A stretch of 64,000 nucleotides of DNA from Platanthera guangdongensis (GCA_039583875.1 CM077165.1:72652757-72716756); one strand, 5' to 3'. Positions 20,978 to 33,034 are shown, counted from the stretch's first letter. Made by a program: numbers and translations. Notes: generated by a model from the sequence alone, not told the origin.

Positions 20978-21633
20978 ACCCTTGCTCCAACAACTCTTGC
21001 AGTTGAACCTTCAGCTCCACCATTTCCTTAGGCGCTAGCCGATATGGAGAGCGTGACACAGGCTTTGAACCTGGTACGAGATCTATCGTAAAATCTATCT
21101 CCCACTGCGGCGACGCTCCAGGAAGATCGCTAGGGAACACATCAGGGTACTCCGACACCACTGAAATACTGTCCAATGCGGGCTTAAGCTTTGCAACCTC
21201 CACTAGTGTAAAGAACAGTTCTGCACCGGCACGAACCGCCTTCACCACCTGAAGAGCAGACATAAACGTCTTGCTCGACCCCTTCAAGCCCGTGAAAGTC
21301 ATCTCACGACCTGCTCCCAGCTTTACTTCCTTGTTACCGCAATCAATATAGGCTTGCTGCTCCGAGAGCCAGTCCATGCCAAATATAACGTCGAACTCCA
21401 CCAACGGTAGTAACGACGCTTTCAGATCGAACTCTTGATTCCCAATACGAATCTTAACACCGCAGATTCTATCCGCGCGCATCGAACACCCATTGGGCAA
21501 CAACACATCCAACTTGTCCTTCGCCATCAAAGAAGGTACTCCGATGCACGATATGAATCTTTCGGACAAGAAGGAGTGTAAAGTCCCGTATCGAAGAGTG
21601 CTCTTGCCGGATTTTCACAAATCAAAACAAATC
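20978..21633 (-). pseudogene. pol: pol of element B, 5' part (protease and RT start)
   Basis: Protease to the start of RT. The active-site region near 21,585 has lost one base just after DTG, so the frame breaks at the catalytic loop. From 21,569 the correct frame is open: MDWLSEQQAYIDC near 21,370, [13 protein letters not shown] near 21,140, and [11 protein letters not shown] at the end. The open frame then runs on into the LTR of C, giving a meaningless tail. The continuation of B pol is at 11,439 downwards. Confidence 0.9.
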
Positions 21634-21711
21634 CTAAACAAGCAGTGATAAGGTAACATGTGCATAGCAAATATTTAAAGAAGCTTAACTTGCTACAAAT
21701 TTAAATTTTAC
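21634..21711 (-). other. Candidate gag-protease intron of element B (78 nt)
   Basis: In element sense ACAA|GTAAAATTTAA ... ACCTTATCACTGC then TTGTTTAG|G. GT donor with GTAAAA, T-rich body, AG acceptor. Unspliced reading meets TAA within four codons. Spliced in phase 1 it joins gag to protease. Position and phase equal A and C. Confidence 0.57.
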
Positions 21712-22858
21712 TTGTCACCACATCCGCCTATTTGATGGCCTCCTGTTGGCCAAGTTTATATACCCTCGGTTGGGCCGGAGCATAATGGGATGCAGTTGAC
21801 TCCACCGCCTTGCCCTTCTCTTCATAAGTTGCTCCCGACTTCCTTTCGGACTTGGGACGTCTGCTCCAACAGTCACGGGCAAAGTGCCCCGGCTTCCCAC
21901 AAGTAAAACATGCACCCGTGGTCCGACCTGTAGTCTCCCCAAAAGCACCAGAAGAAGGAGCTGGACCCGAAGTCCTAGACTTCTTAAAGAACCTTTGATA
22001 GCCGGACTTTGAAGTAGTCGGCACTTTGAACCCAGACTTCTTATCACCAACGCTTTTCTTTGCTTGTATATTCTTCATGTCCTTCTCCAAGGACCGGGCC
22101 GTGTTGACCAAGGTCAAGAAACTCTGCGTCATCGGCCCCGAGAGTAGTAGACTCAACTCATCTCTCAACCCTTCGTAGAATCGATTCGTCTTGCGCTCCT
22201 CATCCGCGATGGTGGAGCTAGCATACCGACTCAATCGAGTAAACTCATGGAGGTATTCATCCATGCTACTCTCTCCTTGAACCAACTTCAGGAACTCGTT
22301 CTCTAAAGCTATCCTCTGCGTCGAAGGGAGGTACCTAGCCAAGAACAGTCTCGAGAACTCCTCCATCGAGACATCCGTAAGTTGCGTACCTCTCAAAAGA
22401 TGCAGCTCCAATCCTTCCCACCACAATCTCGCTTCACCGTCAAGAAGGAACGTAGTAATGGTGGTCATTTTCCATTCTTCCGTCTCCGTTGTTGTCAAGA
22501 CTCTCTTCACCCTGGAGAGCCAGTCTTCAGCTTGAGATGGGGTTCCCAACCCCAAGAATACCGGAGGATTAAAGCTCATAACTTGTTTGAGCTGTCTCTC
22601 GGTTGCCCTCCTTGGCACCAACGGCTCCACTACTACCTGCTCCACCCTTCTCGGCTCTACCACTAAAAGAGGTACCTGATCCATCGCAGGAGCGGGCTGC
22701 TGCATTTGCCTTGCAGGTTGCGCATTGATCAAGGCAAATGCTGCTTCGACAACCAATCGTATGGTCTCAGCCGATGGAGGTGTTGCAGGAGCATCATTTA
22801 GTGCACTGCTAGCCTCAGAAACTCGACGTTCCGACGGCCCAGCACCTCTTCTGGTCAC
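21712..22858 (-). CDS. gag: gag of element B, open for 376 codons
   Basis: The best-preserved gag of the window, open from 22,858 to 21,728. It shows the capsid core (AEDWLSRVKRVLTTTETEEW near 22,520; RLWWEGLELHLLRG near 22,420; MDEYLHEFTRLSRYASS near 22,250) and an intact zinc knuckle CFTCGKPGHFARDC near 21,900. A CAG-to-TAG stop at 21,728 ends it five codons before the candidate donor. The first codon after the acceptor-like CTATAG is GTG, and the first in-frame AUG is about 53 codons later, so the true start probably lies upstream. Confidence 0.9.
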
Positions 22859-22939
22859 CTATAGTGGTACAAAACACCATTAAGCGACCAAATAAAATTG
22901 CAAACAACAATTATAGGAACACGCAGATTCCCCAAACAC
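22859..22939 (-). other. Candidate 5' leader intron of element B (81 nt)
   Basis: Begins GTGTTTGGGG and ends TTTTGTACCACTATAG in element sense, directly before gag. Same length and place as in A and C. Donor choice is uncertain. Confidence 0.38.
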
Positions 22940-23070
22940 GTGTATTTTCATTCCTAAGTGGACATTCATGGGTTCTTTTGTTGTTATAACGATGACACAC
23001 ACACATGTGCTCACCACCCCTTAAAAAGAATTCGTCCACGAATTCATTTAAGCCTGACCGAAACCAGTAG

Positions 23071-23080
23071 TCTGATAACA
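23071..23080 (-). other. Primer binding site of element B, mutated
   Basis: It reads TGTTATCAGA in element sense, one base away from TGGTATCAGA, four bases inside the 5' LTR. Confidence 0.8.
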
Positions 23081-23083
23081 AAT

Positions 23084-25278
23084 TGTAACACCCCCTATCC
23101 GTCGCATAGCATATAGTAGTAGGTCCGGCCGGGGCCCGACGCCATATACCACAAACAGACCGGGTGGTTACTCAATGGACACCATCCAACCAATCACAAT
23201 GTCCGACACAGAGCATTCTAGCGGAAGCAGTTTTATAAGTTGTAAATAACAGAACCCAGCAACAAGCATGAATGTCCACTAACAAGCCAAATAGGAATGA
23301 AGTACATACACAAGTACTGGCCTTAAGGCCTTACAAATGGTTTACTCTTATTACATGTTTTCCATACCACGGCACGCAGGCCGGTCATACATGAACAAAA
23401 GCATGTAAATACTCCAATTAGGCCTTCGAGGGCCGGCTTCGCAATTTAGGCTTTAGCCCGCTATTGACCGCTTGGTCCAACAGCACCACCAAGAAACAAA
23501 CCACCGCACGGTGGAAAACAAAAGCAACGGTCAGCAATGCTGACCAAATTATAACAATCCTGCCCCCAATTCGGGGCGGCGATGCTCCTTCCCTGCACTT
23601 ATTAGCATAACCAAGCAGTGTAAAAAAATATACATTTCATCATAGGCGTAGGATCACACGGCCACAAACCACGTTCACTCAGGGCACATTCTCGGTGAAC
23701 ACGGTCAAAGCCCGCCGACTCACCAACGTCCCCAGGACGGCCCAACAATGAGCAATTTGACATCCTGGCATGGGTCACGGTAATTGAAACCATAGACCGC
23801 CGAAGACCCTCATCTATTCCAACGGCTCTAATCCGAACGACATAGAACGGGTATGGTTCCATCTAACCCGAGCTCACATCACAATATTAATTTAAAACAT
23901 ATGCGCAGGTGAAACTTCTCCGGAGTCCCATTTCCATCACAAAATCTCATAACCCGGTTATGTTCAAGTTGGCTCCCAGGCCACCAAGTTGGCAAGATCA
24001 CGCATCCACCCAGTTTTCCGGGTGCACCTTAGGGTTAATCCCCAAGGCTCCCTGTTGCAATCTACCTCGTAGAAAACCCGAAAAACAAATATTCGCACGG
24101 AGTCTTCTCCGGCATTTATGCAATGCAACATCACCGATCGAGACCAACATGTCCGGATAGGCTTCACACAACATGTCCGGATAGACTCTGCACAATGGGG
24201 ACTATTCATGTCTACCCGAAGGAATGTCTCAAACTCACCGCAAACTCGCGAGAGTGGGCTTCTCTATGCAAAAGAAGTAGAGCTTCACATGCTCAAGTAG
24301 AGAATCGTTACCCGAGCATTCTTCCTTGGCGCCATGGAAATGTAAGCGGATGAAAAGCACCGCACACTCTTTGCCTTCGTAGATCCGTAGTCGGCTCGCG
24401 ATTTGGAGCTCTAAAACCCCTCCAACGACTGAATCTAGACTTCTTCTTCCTCCTTTGCTCTCCCTTCTCTCTAGAATTTAGATAGAGAACACGGCAGGAA
24501 AAATAAGGGTTCTGAAACCCTTCTCTTGGGTATAATCTCTTCGAGATTAACCACAGCCGTCGGATCCCACAAAAAGGGATGCACGGACATAATACAGGTC
24601 TGACCAGGACAATTGGGGTTAAACACCGCATGGTTCACCAATCCGAAGAAATACACATCTGCGGCCAATTAAATTGTGTCAGGATATTTAGTCAACTCCC
24701 GCCAAAACCCCAGCGTCAACACTCCACGTCGACAGAATTAAACACGCCAGAATCAGCCCCGCGCTCGATGATCGTTGAACCAAGATCATCGACCGCTGCC
24801 AGATCGTCGAACGGAGATCTATAGCCCGATCGTCGAACGCAAAACTCTGCCCAAATCGTCGAACGCGCGGCCCGATCGTCGAACCCATGGCCCGATCGTC
24901 AAACCCAAAAAATTGCCTGATCGACGAACACATGACCCGATCGTCGAACCCAGAAAACTAGCCTGATCGTCGAACACAGATAGCTGGCCTGATCGTCGAA
25001 CACAGAATAGCTGGACCAATCGTCAAACACAGAATAGCTGGCCCGATCGTCGAACACATATAGCTGGCCCGATCGTCGACCGCAACATTTTGACAAGATC
25101 GTCGACCGCTGCTCGACGATCGTCGAACCTAGATTTCTGCCTAATCATTTTGGCAGATCTTCGAACTACCCCGACACGCCCCGGGACACGCCCGTGTCCC
25201 AGGCCGTATACCCCTGCCAAATTCCAAATTTGGTACAGATTCGTCACTCGTCACTCTTTTGAGTTTCGGGGCGTTACA
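23084..25278 (-). repeat. Element B 5' LTR
   Basis: 2,195 bp, plus strand TGTAACACCCCC to GGGGCGTTACA. Hairpin II is at 23,529-23,545. It contains GATCGTCGAAC units at 24,770-25,130 and one CCTGGGACACG-like palindrome near 25,183. It is followed by the GTTGC duplicate and by element A. Confidence 0.94.
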
Positions 25279-25283
25279 GTTGC
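25279..25283. repeat. Target-site duplication of element B, right copy (GTTGC)
   Basis: Perfect match to 6,445-6,449. Confidence 0.95.
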
Positions 25284-27439
25284 TATACGGGAGTGGCCTA
25301 TGCTTTCTACGGTAGCGAAAGTCCAGAGATTTTTGGGGCTTGCCGGCTATTACAGGAGTTCGTGGAGAACTTCTCGCAAATATTGTTACCCCTCACGACT
25401 TTGACGAGGAAAGAGCAGAAGTTTGTTTGGACGTCGGAGTGCGCACGAGCTTTTGAGGAGTTGAAGTGTCGGTTGACCACGGTACTTGTGCTGAGTTCGC
25501 ATCGAGTGGGACCGAAGGTTTTGAGATCTATAGCGATGCTTCGGGCAGTGGCTTGGGTTGTTTGTTGCTGCAGCATGGAAGTGTGAAAGCATATGGCTCG
25601 AGACAGCTGAAGGTGCACGTGAGGAATTATCCGGTCCATGACTTGGAGTTAGCGGCCATGATTTTTACCTTGAAGCTGTGGAGGCACTACTTATATGGGG
25701 TGAAGGTCGATATCTATACCGTCCACAAAAGACGGAAATAATTTTTGGACCAGAAAGATCTAAACATGCAACAGAGCACATGGATGGAGTTCCTGGGGGA
25801 ATACATGTTCAAGATCCATTATGTGTCTGGGAAAGGTAATGCGGTTGCGGACACATTGAGTCGCAGGGACCCAGCTCAAGCCAATTGGCTGTCGGTCCAT
25901 GACGAGCGGTTGGTTCGGTAGTTGGAGGCATTGGAGATCTCTTGCATAGACAAGAAGTCGAGTGCTGAAGCGATATTGAACTGGACGTAAGTTCAGTATG
26001 ACCTGGCTGATCGGATTCAATAGGCTTTTGATGTGGATAGCAACATGAAGCAGCTCATGATAGAGGCTTTGGATGGGTCAAATTCCCAATATGAGGTTGT
26101 GGATGGATTGCTTTGGAAAGACGGTCGTCTATGCGTCCCAAATGTGGGCACTTTGCGGCTGCATTTGTTGTACGAGGTAATTCATACCAAGTACACGATT
26201 CACTCGGGGAGCACGAATATGTACCGCGATGTGAAGAAATTGTTCTGGTGGCCAGGACTGAAGAAGGATGTGGCACTATACGTGGTGAAGTGTCAAACTT
26301 GCGCCTTAGTGAAGGTGGAGTGCCAAAAGCCGGGAGCATTCTTGAAGTCCTTGCCTATTCTGGAGTGGACATTCGACGACATTACTATGGGCTTTGTGCA
26401 CGGGTTGCCAAGGTCACAAAATTGGAACGATGCCATTTGTGTGGTCGTAGATGATCTAACGAAGGTGTCGCACTTCACTCCGTATAGGAAGGATGATCTG
26501 GTTGAGAAATTGGCAAAGCTGTATGTGGACAATATTGTGCGGCTTCATGGTGTGCCCCGCAGCATCGTGAGTGACCGGGATGGGCGGTTCACGTCCAACG
26601 ATTGGAGATTGGTACAGCAGATGTTGGGAACAAAGCTGAGTTTCAGTACGGCTTTTCATCCACAGACGGATGGTCAGACCGAGAGAGTCAATAGGACAAT
26701 GGAAGACATGCTTCGCATATGCATCCTGGACTTTGGGAAACAGTGGGAAGATCACCTATACTTGGTGTAATTCGCGTACATCAATAGCTACCAGGCAAGC
26801 ATACAAATGGCGCCCTTCGAGGCCTTTTATGGTAGAAGATATCGCACGTCGTTGCCCTGGTTGGAAACAGGCGAGTCAAAGTTGTACAAGCGACAAAAGG
26901 TGGAAGATATTACTTCGTTGGTGCGAACCATTCGTGAAAGGTTGCTAATCGCTCAGGACCGCCAGGATTAGTACTATAATGTCAAGCACAGGAACGTGGA
27001 GTTCGCTGTTGGCGATTGGGTGTACTTGAAGATTAAGCCGTTCAAGGGTGTCTCGCGGGTGCGGCGACTGAAGAAGCTAAGCTCGAGGTACCTTGTACCG
27101 TTTGAGGTTCTGGAACAGATTGGTGAAGCAGCATATCGGTTGAAGCTATCAGTGGAGCTTAGTGGTCTACATGATGTATTCCATATATCAGTGCTATGGA
27201 AGGCGGTGCAAGAGCCTTCGCATGTGATCGCAGTGGATCAAGTGCAAGTGGATAATGGGTAGACGACAAAGGTCAAGCCCATTCGAATTGAGGACTCAGA
27301 AGTCAAGCGGCTATGCAACAAAGAGATCAGGATAGTCAAGGTCCGTTGCTACAATTTCGATCAGGAGGAGATCTCGTGGGAGCGAGAGCAGACCATGCTT
27401 GAGGAGTGCCCGGAGTTATTCAACTCAGGTACCGTTTAA
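25284..27439 (+). pseudogene. pol: pol of element A, 3' part (RT end, RNase H, integrase, chromodomain tail)
   Basis: The RT connection resumes with REWPMLSTVAKV, then frameshifts. RNase H runs from about 25,510 ([13 protein letters not shown]) to 25,740, where the DHKSLKYL region is changed. The linker has several stops to 26,030. Integrase is open 26,033-26,767: zinc HTKYTIHSGS...C-x2-C near 26,185-26,310, catalytic DDITMGFVHG near 26,370, [11 protein letters not shown] near 26,574 and [12 protein letters not shown] near 26,656. After stops near 26,768, 26,969 and 27,260 the chromodomain-like tail (EEISWEREQTMLEECPELF) ends at TAA 27,437. Unlike B and C, it keeps Arg after SWE. Confidence 0.93.
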
Positions 27440-27488
27440 GTTTTGTGTTTATCTTTCCTTTATGTAATTTCGGGGACGAAATTCTTTT

Positions 27489-27501
27489 AAGAGGGAGAGA
27501 G
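27489..27501 (+). other. Polypurine tract of element A
   Basis: AAGAGGGAGAGAG just before the 3' LTR, preceded by the inverted repeat AATTTCG-GG-GACGAAATT overlapping 27,466-27,483. Plus-strand priming site by family knowledge. Confidence 0.85.
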
Positions 27502-27502
27502 T

Positions 27503-29582
27503 TGTAATGCCCCGAAACTCAAAAGAGAGACGGGAGGAGTTTTGAGCTAAGTTTGGAATTTGGCAGGGGGCACACGGCCTAGGACATGGGCGTGTCATAG
27601 TGGCATGTTGTGCTCGGGTCGACGATCTGGCAGAGAGGTCGACGAATTTTGGAGTAGGCGATCTTCGAGCAGCGAACATTGCCTTAGACACGGGCGTGTC
27701 CCAGGCCATGCCCTTCTCGGGTGGTTGGTCGAGTTGAGTTAGGTGAGAAAAATGGCCTGGAGCCTAGGCGTGTTCGGGTATGACACGGGCGTGTCATTTG
27801 GGACACGGGCGTGTCCAATACCCATGTCCTTCACGAGTTGTTGTTGGGCCTGTGTCGATGGAGGAACACGGCCAATGACACAGCCGTGTACTGGATGACA
27901 CGGGCGTGTCAATCCGGACACGGGCGTGTCGTGAACCCGTGTGCTTTTCGGGACGTGTCGGTTTCGATGGCGAATGGGGAACACAGCCCTGGACACAGGC
28001 ATGTCACAGGCCTTGTTCGGCCCAGAGTTTGGATTTCAGGTCCGGATCGTGGCCGTTCGTTTCCTTATTTTGGGATCCGACGGCTGGGGGTTGTTCTTGC
28101 TGGGATATACCCGGGAATAGGGTTTCAAATCCCTCATTTCTTTCACTGAGTTTCATTCTAAAGTCTAGAGAGAGGGGAGAGCGAGGAAGAAGAAAGGAGG
28201 CTAGATCCGGTCACCGGCGGAGCTTTGGAGCTTCAAATCGCGAGCCGACTTCGGGTCTATGGAGGTAAGGAGATTACGGTGCTTTCCATCTACATAGATT
28301 TCCATGGCGCCAAGGAAAAATGCTAGGGTAACGATTCTCATCCCAGGACATGTGAAGTCCTCTTTTCCTTTGCATAGGAAGCCCGCTCTCACGAGTTTGA
28401 GGTGAGTTGAGGCGTTCCTTCGGGTAGACCTGAATAGTCCCCATTGTGTACATGTAGAGTCCGTAATCGAGAACGGATATAGGCATGATGTGTGAAGCCT
28501 ACCCAGACAAGTTGGTCTGGATTAGTGATGTTGCATTGCATAAATGGCCGGAGAAGACTCCGTGAAATTGGTTGTTTTTCGGGTTTTCTACGCGGTAGAT
28601 TGCAACAGGGAACCTTGGGGACTAACCGCAAGGTGCACCCGAAAAACTGGGCAGATGCGTGATTCTGCCGTCTTGGTGGCCTGGGAGCCAACTTGTACAT
28701 AACTGGGTTATGCAATATTGTGCATTCGATTCACGGGCTTTGGGGAAGCTTAACCCGCGTCGATAACTTTAAGTGTCATGGTGAAGTGAGCAACGGGTTG
28801 AGTGGAACCATTCCTGCTCTATGCGGCTCGGTGTTAGAGGCCTACTAATGGCATAGAGGTCGGGTCTTAGGTTGTCGATGTTTTCAAGTGATGTAAGACT
28901 CAAATGCTCACGAGTTGTGTCATCCAAGTGGCGGTGGTGAGACCGCAGTTTTGACCGGGTTCACCGAGAATGTGCCCTGAGAGCACGAGGTGTGTGGTTG
29001 TGCGTGCCTATGCCTGTGATGTAGTGCTATTACCCTATAATGCTTGGTTACGATAATAAAGTGCAGGGAAGGAGCATTGCCACCCCGAGTTTGGGGGCGG
29101 GATCGTTATAATTTGGTCAGCATAGCTGACCGTTGCCTTTGTTTATCACTGTTGCGGTGGGTTGTTGCTTGCAGGTGCTGCAGGAAAAAGCGGTAAATAG
29201 TGGGAAAAGGCCCATGTTGCTGAGCCAGCCCTCGAAGGCCTAAATATTGAGTGTTTACTTGCTTTATTCATGTGTGACCGACCTGCGTGCCGAGGTTTGC
29301 AAAACATATAATTTGAGTAAACAAACGTAAGGCCTTAAGGCCATTGTACTTGTATATTGTACTTCATTCCTATTGGGTTTTGTAGTGGACATTCATGCAT
29401 GTGCTGGGTTTTTTGTTTTGCAACTTTTAAAATTGCTTCCGCTAGAATGACTCTGTGTAGGACGTTAGTTATCTGTTGGATGGTATTCCATTGAGTAACC
29501 ACCCAGTCTGTCTGTGGTATATGGCGTCGGGCCGCGGCCGGACCTACTGATATATGCTATGCGACGGATAGGAGGTGTTACA
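27503..29582 (+). repeat. Element A 3' LTR
   Basis: 2,080 bp from TGTAATGCCCCGAAAC to GGAGGTGTTACA, partner of 1,693-3,783. It keeps the ACACGGGCGTGT motif array (27,570-28,010), hairpin II (29,115-29,131) and CCTTAAGGCC (about 29,331). It is followed by TTAGT and the resumed giant LTR. Confidence 0.94.
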
Positions 29583-30096
29583 TTAGTGGGATCCACTTGG
29601 CTAAGGGAAGGTCAGTTGACACTATGTAGGTCAGTTTGACCCATTTAGGGTTAGAGTTGACTTTGGTCAACTTAACCACTTTGACTGCCCTCCATGGGTC
29701 CTTAGTGACCCATTGACCCCACTTTGGCTTTATAAAGACCCTGGTATGGTTGGTTGGGCTTACTAGGGGCACACTGCCCTTAGTTAGGGCACCTTGCCCC
29801 TTTTTAGTCCTAGAGTGGTTCTATGTTAACTTGGCCACCCTAGGTCGATTCCAATGGACCCTTAGGTCTCCAATGGTCCTCCCAATAGATTGGTGAGACC
29901 ATGGTGGGGTCTTGGAGTCTTGGTGAAGCCCCATGATCATCTTAAACTAGGGTTTGGAAATCTACTATTTGCAGACCATAATGATCTCACCTACATTCCT
30001 CGGTTCATTTGGCCTTCTTGGGCTCCCTAAGGTTTTGTCATGACCTAGTCATGAAAAAATCACTCCTAGGGGTCTAGGTATTTGAGGGATGTTACA
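29583..30096 (-). repeat. Giant LTR of family G, copy 1 (right part)
   Basis: After the duplicate TTAGT (29,583-29,587) the sequence matches 54,684-55,194 of G2, including GGTCCACTTGG-like start, the GGTCAA anchor at 29,665 and its counterpart at 29,823, and the terminal GAGGGATGTTACA. The next base is element D coding sequence, so G1 entered D here. Confidence 0.88.
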
Positions 30097-30098
30097 AT

Positions 30099-32727
30099 GA
30101 ACTTGTGTGTGATGCATTCGACACTGCTTCTACAGATATCAAGAAAGTAATTGACCTTGTGAATGTGCTAGGGTTGGAGTATCTTCTTTCAGAACCAACC
30201 AAGATCTAGAAGAGAGAAGTATCTAAATTTTTCTCTAATGCCGCCTTAAACTCTAACTCTGACAAGATAAAATCCAGTGTCAATGGAGTAAGGATAAAGG
30301 TAAATACCAAAAGATTGGCTAAAGTCTTTAAGATCCCAAGAATTTCACATGGTAATGACCTGGATTCATCCCAGACAACTGAGGGACTAGTTTGGTGTAG
30401 ACTACCTCCAACCACTAGTATTGGACATTCTTTCAACAGAAAGGGAATGAATTCCCAAGGTAAATTCCTGTTTGAAATTATTGGAAACGTACTACTCTGC
30501 AAGACTGGAGCACATGACAGAATTTCCAATGTCATGTTTAATCTAATGACTAGAATTATCTTCAAAATAAGCACTAACTAGAATAGAGTGCTATTTCATA
30601 AAATTGTTGAAGGAATTCAGAAGCCCAATATGGGCAAAATAATTAGCTTGTATCTGGTAAAGGTAATTCCAGATTACATCAATCTTAAACCTGAAACTAA
30701 GATTAATCATATGAGGAGAATGGATCTAAGAATCTTGTCTAGGTGGGACAGAGTTTTAACAAGGAATCTCCTACACCAAAGCAGAAAAAGGAAATAAAAG
30801 GTAAGAAAACAGTGGTAGTGGAAGTAGTATCCTCTAGTGATTCTGAAGAAGAAGTGAACTTCAGTTCAGATGATAATCCAGAGGAAATCCAAGGCAGATC
30901 TCCTATGCAATTCCCTGAGACCAGTGCACAAGTGCAGGGGTAGATCATCCCAGAAAAAGAATTAGATGAGGTGGAGAACCTCAAAGAATTGCCAATGCAT
31001 ACATCCACAACAATCATCATGGATGTATTTCAAGACCTAGAAAAGACTCAAATTACGGCACATGAAATATCTGATAAGGTAATGGAAGAAGAAACTCTAC
31101 AAGATACTGAAGAAGTAGTTCCAAAGACAAAGGATACAAATATTCAAGAAGAGAGAATTTCAGATTCTCAGATTGACATACCTGATGCTGAAGTTCAGCA
31201 TGTAGATACTACAATGGATAATATTCCAATTCATCAAGAAGATACTGGAATTAAAGGGGAGTTGGCCCCTATTACTGAGAAAACTAAAGAGACACCTCCA
31301 GTTGATGAGGTTAGTTCTTATGAATCTGAGGATGCAGATGCTTCTCAATAGAAGAAAAGAAAACTTTTTGCAATGATGAAGAAAAGCAAGAGCTATAAAC
31401 AATATCTTCAGACTGGTCCACCATCTACTCCTATAATAGATCACAGCTCTGTGCTAGTTCAACTACAGCTAATGCTTGATAATCAAAGGCAAGATTTAGA
31501 AAATTATGTGGATGAAAGCAACAAGGAGTTGCAATTTCAGCTAGCCCAAGAGATCAAGTCAATAAGATTTGAAGTAAATCTTTTGAAAACTGAAATGACT
31601 TCATTCTTTGAGAAAGGGGCTCATGTAGTAGTGTTTCTGGCCAAGCAATAACAGGATGCAAAGCAAATACAGGATGATGTGGCCATCAAGCAAGGCAGTG
31701 TCCTTGAAAATCAGAAAAACTGAATGGTAATCTGATAGTAATGCATGAAACTACCTTGGGAGAAATTAAGACTCAAACTACTACTTTGGAAAGCAAAATT
31801 GATTCTACTGGCAATGAAATTTATACCAAACTCTAAAGTCATTTTGACTCTCTACTTAAGGATATCAAAGGTTCTTATAAAACTTTGGACAACAATTTAC
31901 TGAGGTTTAAGAATACAGTGACTACAGGTATCAATTATGTTAAAGGACAGGTCAGATTTCAAAAGAATGATCTCAGAGATCACCTTGAGAGAGAAGTCAT
32001 AAAGGAAAAGAGAGTCATTATTCAGGCAAGTGCTGAACAAGCTACCTGGATTGCAAACAATATCAGAGATACTTTAGGCCTTTCTCCCCTATGGTATGAG
32101 GGTGATCAAATGACTGAATCTGGTTGTCATCAACCACCTCTACTTCAAGCACCTCCTGCTTAATTCTTTACTCCTGCAGCCCCAACCAACTTTGAGTCTG
32201 TTCAAGCAGCTGTTCACCACATGTATAGTCCTCCACAAGGCATACATAAGAATGTGATATTTGAGAAAGTGGACAAGCCTGCTACTGCTCCATAGACTGA
32301 GTCTTAGTTATCAAAGAAAAGGTTTAGAGAACAGGCTGAGACTAAACCTGATTTTTAGCAATGGAGTCCAACCTCTAGATCAATCATTCTTACTGCACAA
32401 AAAGCTGTGAATGCTAATATTACTGACAGAGGGAAATGGTATTCTGAACAGGAATGGGAGAAACACCTGAAACAACAAGATGTGATTCAGAAATTTAGAC
32501 AAGATTTGAAAAGAGGAAAGCTTCCTGCTAATTCCATAGAGCCCATCAAGTATTTCCCAAAGCCATATCATTATTTTGAGAGACAAAGGATGAAGGTAGA
32601 AGCAATAGATAAAGCTAAAGCTAAGGAATCCAAAGGTAAGGAATTTGTTGTGGACAACGAGCCTAAAATGAAAGCCAAGATACAATCAGGAAAAGGCATA
32701 GTGATTAAGGAACCTGAGCTGCCTTAG
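30099..32727 (+). pseudogene. Env-like or transposon-associated third ORF of element D, degenerate
   Basis: About 870 codons in three frames (shifts near 30,740 and 31,700) with stops near 30,207, 30,579, 30,942 and 31,350. The N-terminal part (30,099-30,790) resembles the family annotated in plants as 'putative plant transposon protein': KRLAKVFKIP, then GKFLFEIIGNVLLCKTGAHD. Then come an acidic Ser/Glu tract (VVSSSDSEEEV near 30,825), a long acidic linker, two predicted coiled-coil-rich stretches (31,440-31,640 and 31,880-32,060), and a Lys-rich C-terminus. Such a frame after pol is known in SIRE/Maximus-type elements, where an env-like role is only proposed. No signal peptide or membrane segment is clear. 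Confidence 0.6.
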
Positions 32728-33034
32728 AATTTTCTAAGTTTTAAATTTCTGATAGACATTTTGATCTGTAACTATTAAAAAACTTGTATCAGTAAATTTT
32801 AAGATAAACAATTAATGAAAATTATGACTTATTCTTCATTTCATGTGTTGATTAAATAAGACTGAAATTGTTTGCCTTTTGCTCTGCTAAGCATTATTGT
32901 TAAGTTTTTATGTTTATCTATGTTAATTCACTTACTAAACTGCACTATATGTTTAAATGTCTTTATTTTTATTATTGTGGTATCTTCTAGTATATCATAG
33001 TATTAGGGTTAGGACTTCTCCAAATAGTGGAGAT

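Larger units (their letters stand above)
6450..25278 (-). mobile_element. Chromovirus B (Ty3/gypsy), inserted in A and carrying C
   Basis: Read on the minus strand: 5' LTR 23,084-25,278, mutated primer site 23,071-23,080, gag 22,858-21,712, candidate intron 21,711-21,634, pol 21,633-20,978 and 11,439-8,740, purine tract, 3' LTR 8,658-6,450. Element C interrupts pol between 11,440 and 20,972. B belongs to the same family as A and C by LTR ends (TGTAATGCCCCGAAAC-like start in its sense, GGGGGTGTTACA end) and proteins. Gag is nearly whole but pol has frameshifts. Confidence 0.93.
1693..29582 (+). mobile_element. Chromovirus A (Ty3/gypsy, Tekay/Del-like), interrupted
   Basis: A full-length LTR element: 5' LTR 1,693-3,783, primer site 3,787, gag 4,010-5,149, pol 5,225-6,449 resuming at 25,284-27,439, purine tract 27,489-27,501, 3' LTR 27,503-29,582. 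The 18.8-kb gap in pol is element B with C inside it. Domain order protease-RT-RNase H-integrase and a chromodomain-like tail place it in the chromoviruses. It lies in the giant LTR G1 with a 5-bp duplication. Without its guests it would be about 9.1 kb. Multiple stops make it non-autonomous now. Confidence 0.93.

Noticed and set aside
20601..21569. A 322-codon frame that looks like a protease fused to a repeat protein
   Set aside because: It runs from element B protease across the insertion point into the LTR of C; the tail is an accident of insertion.
30097..30110. Internal region of G1 right of 30,096
   Set aside because: The sequence after TGTTACA does not resemble the G2 internal end; it is the interrupted D reading frame, so G1 is a solo LTR or extends leftwards.
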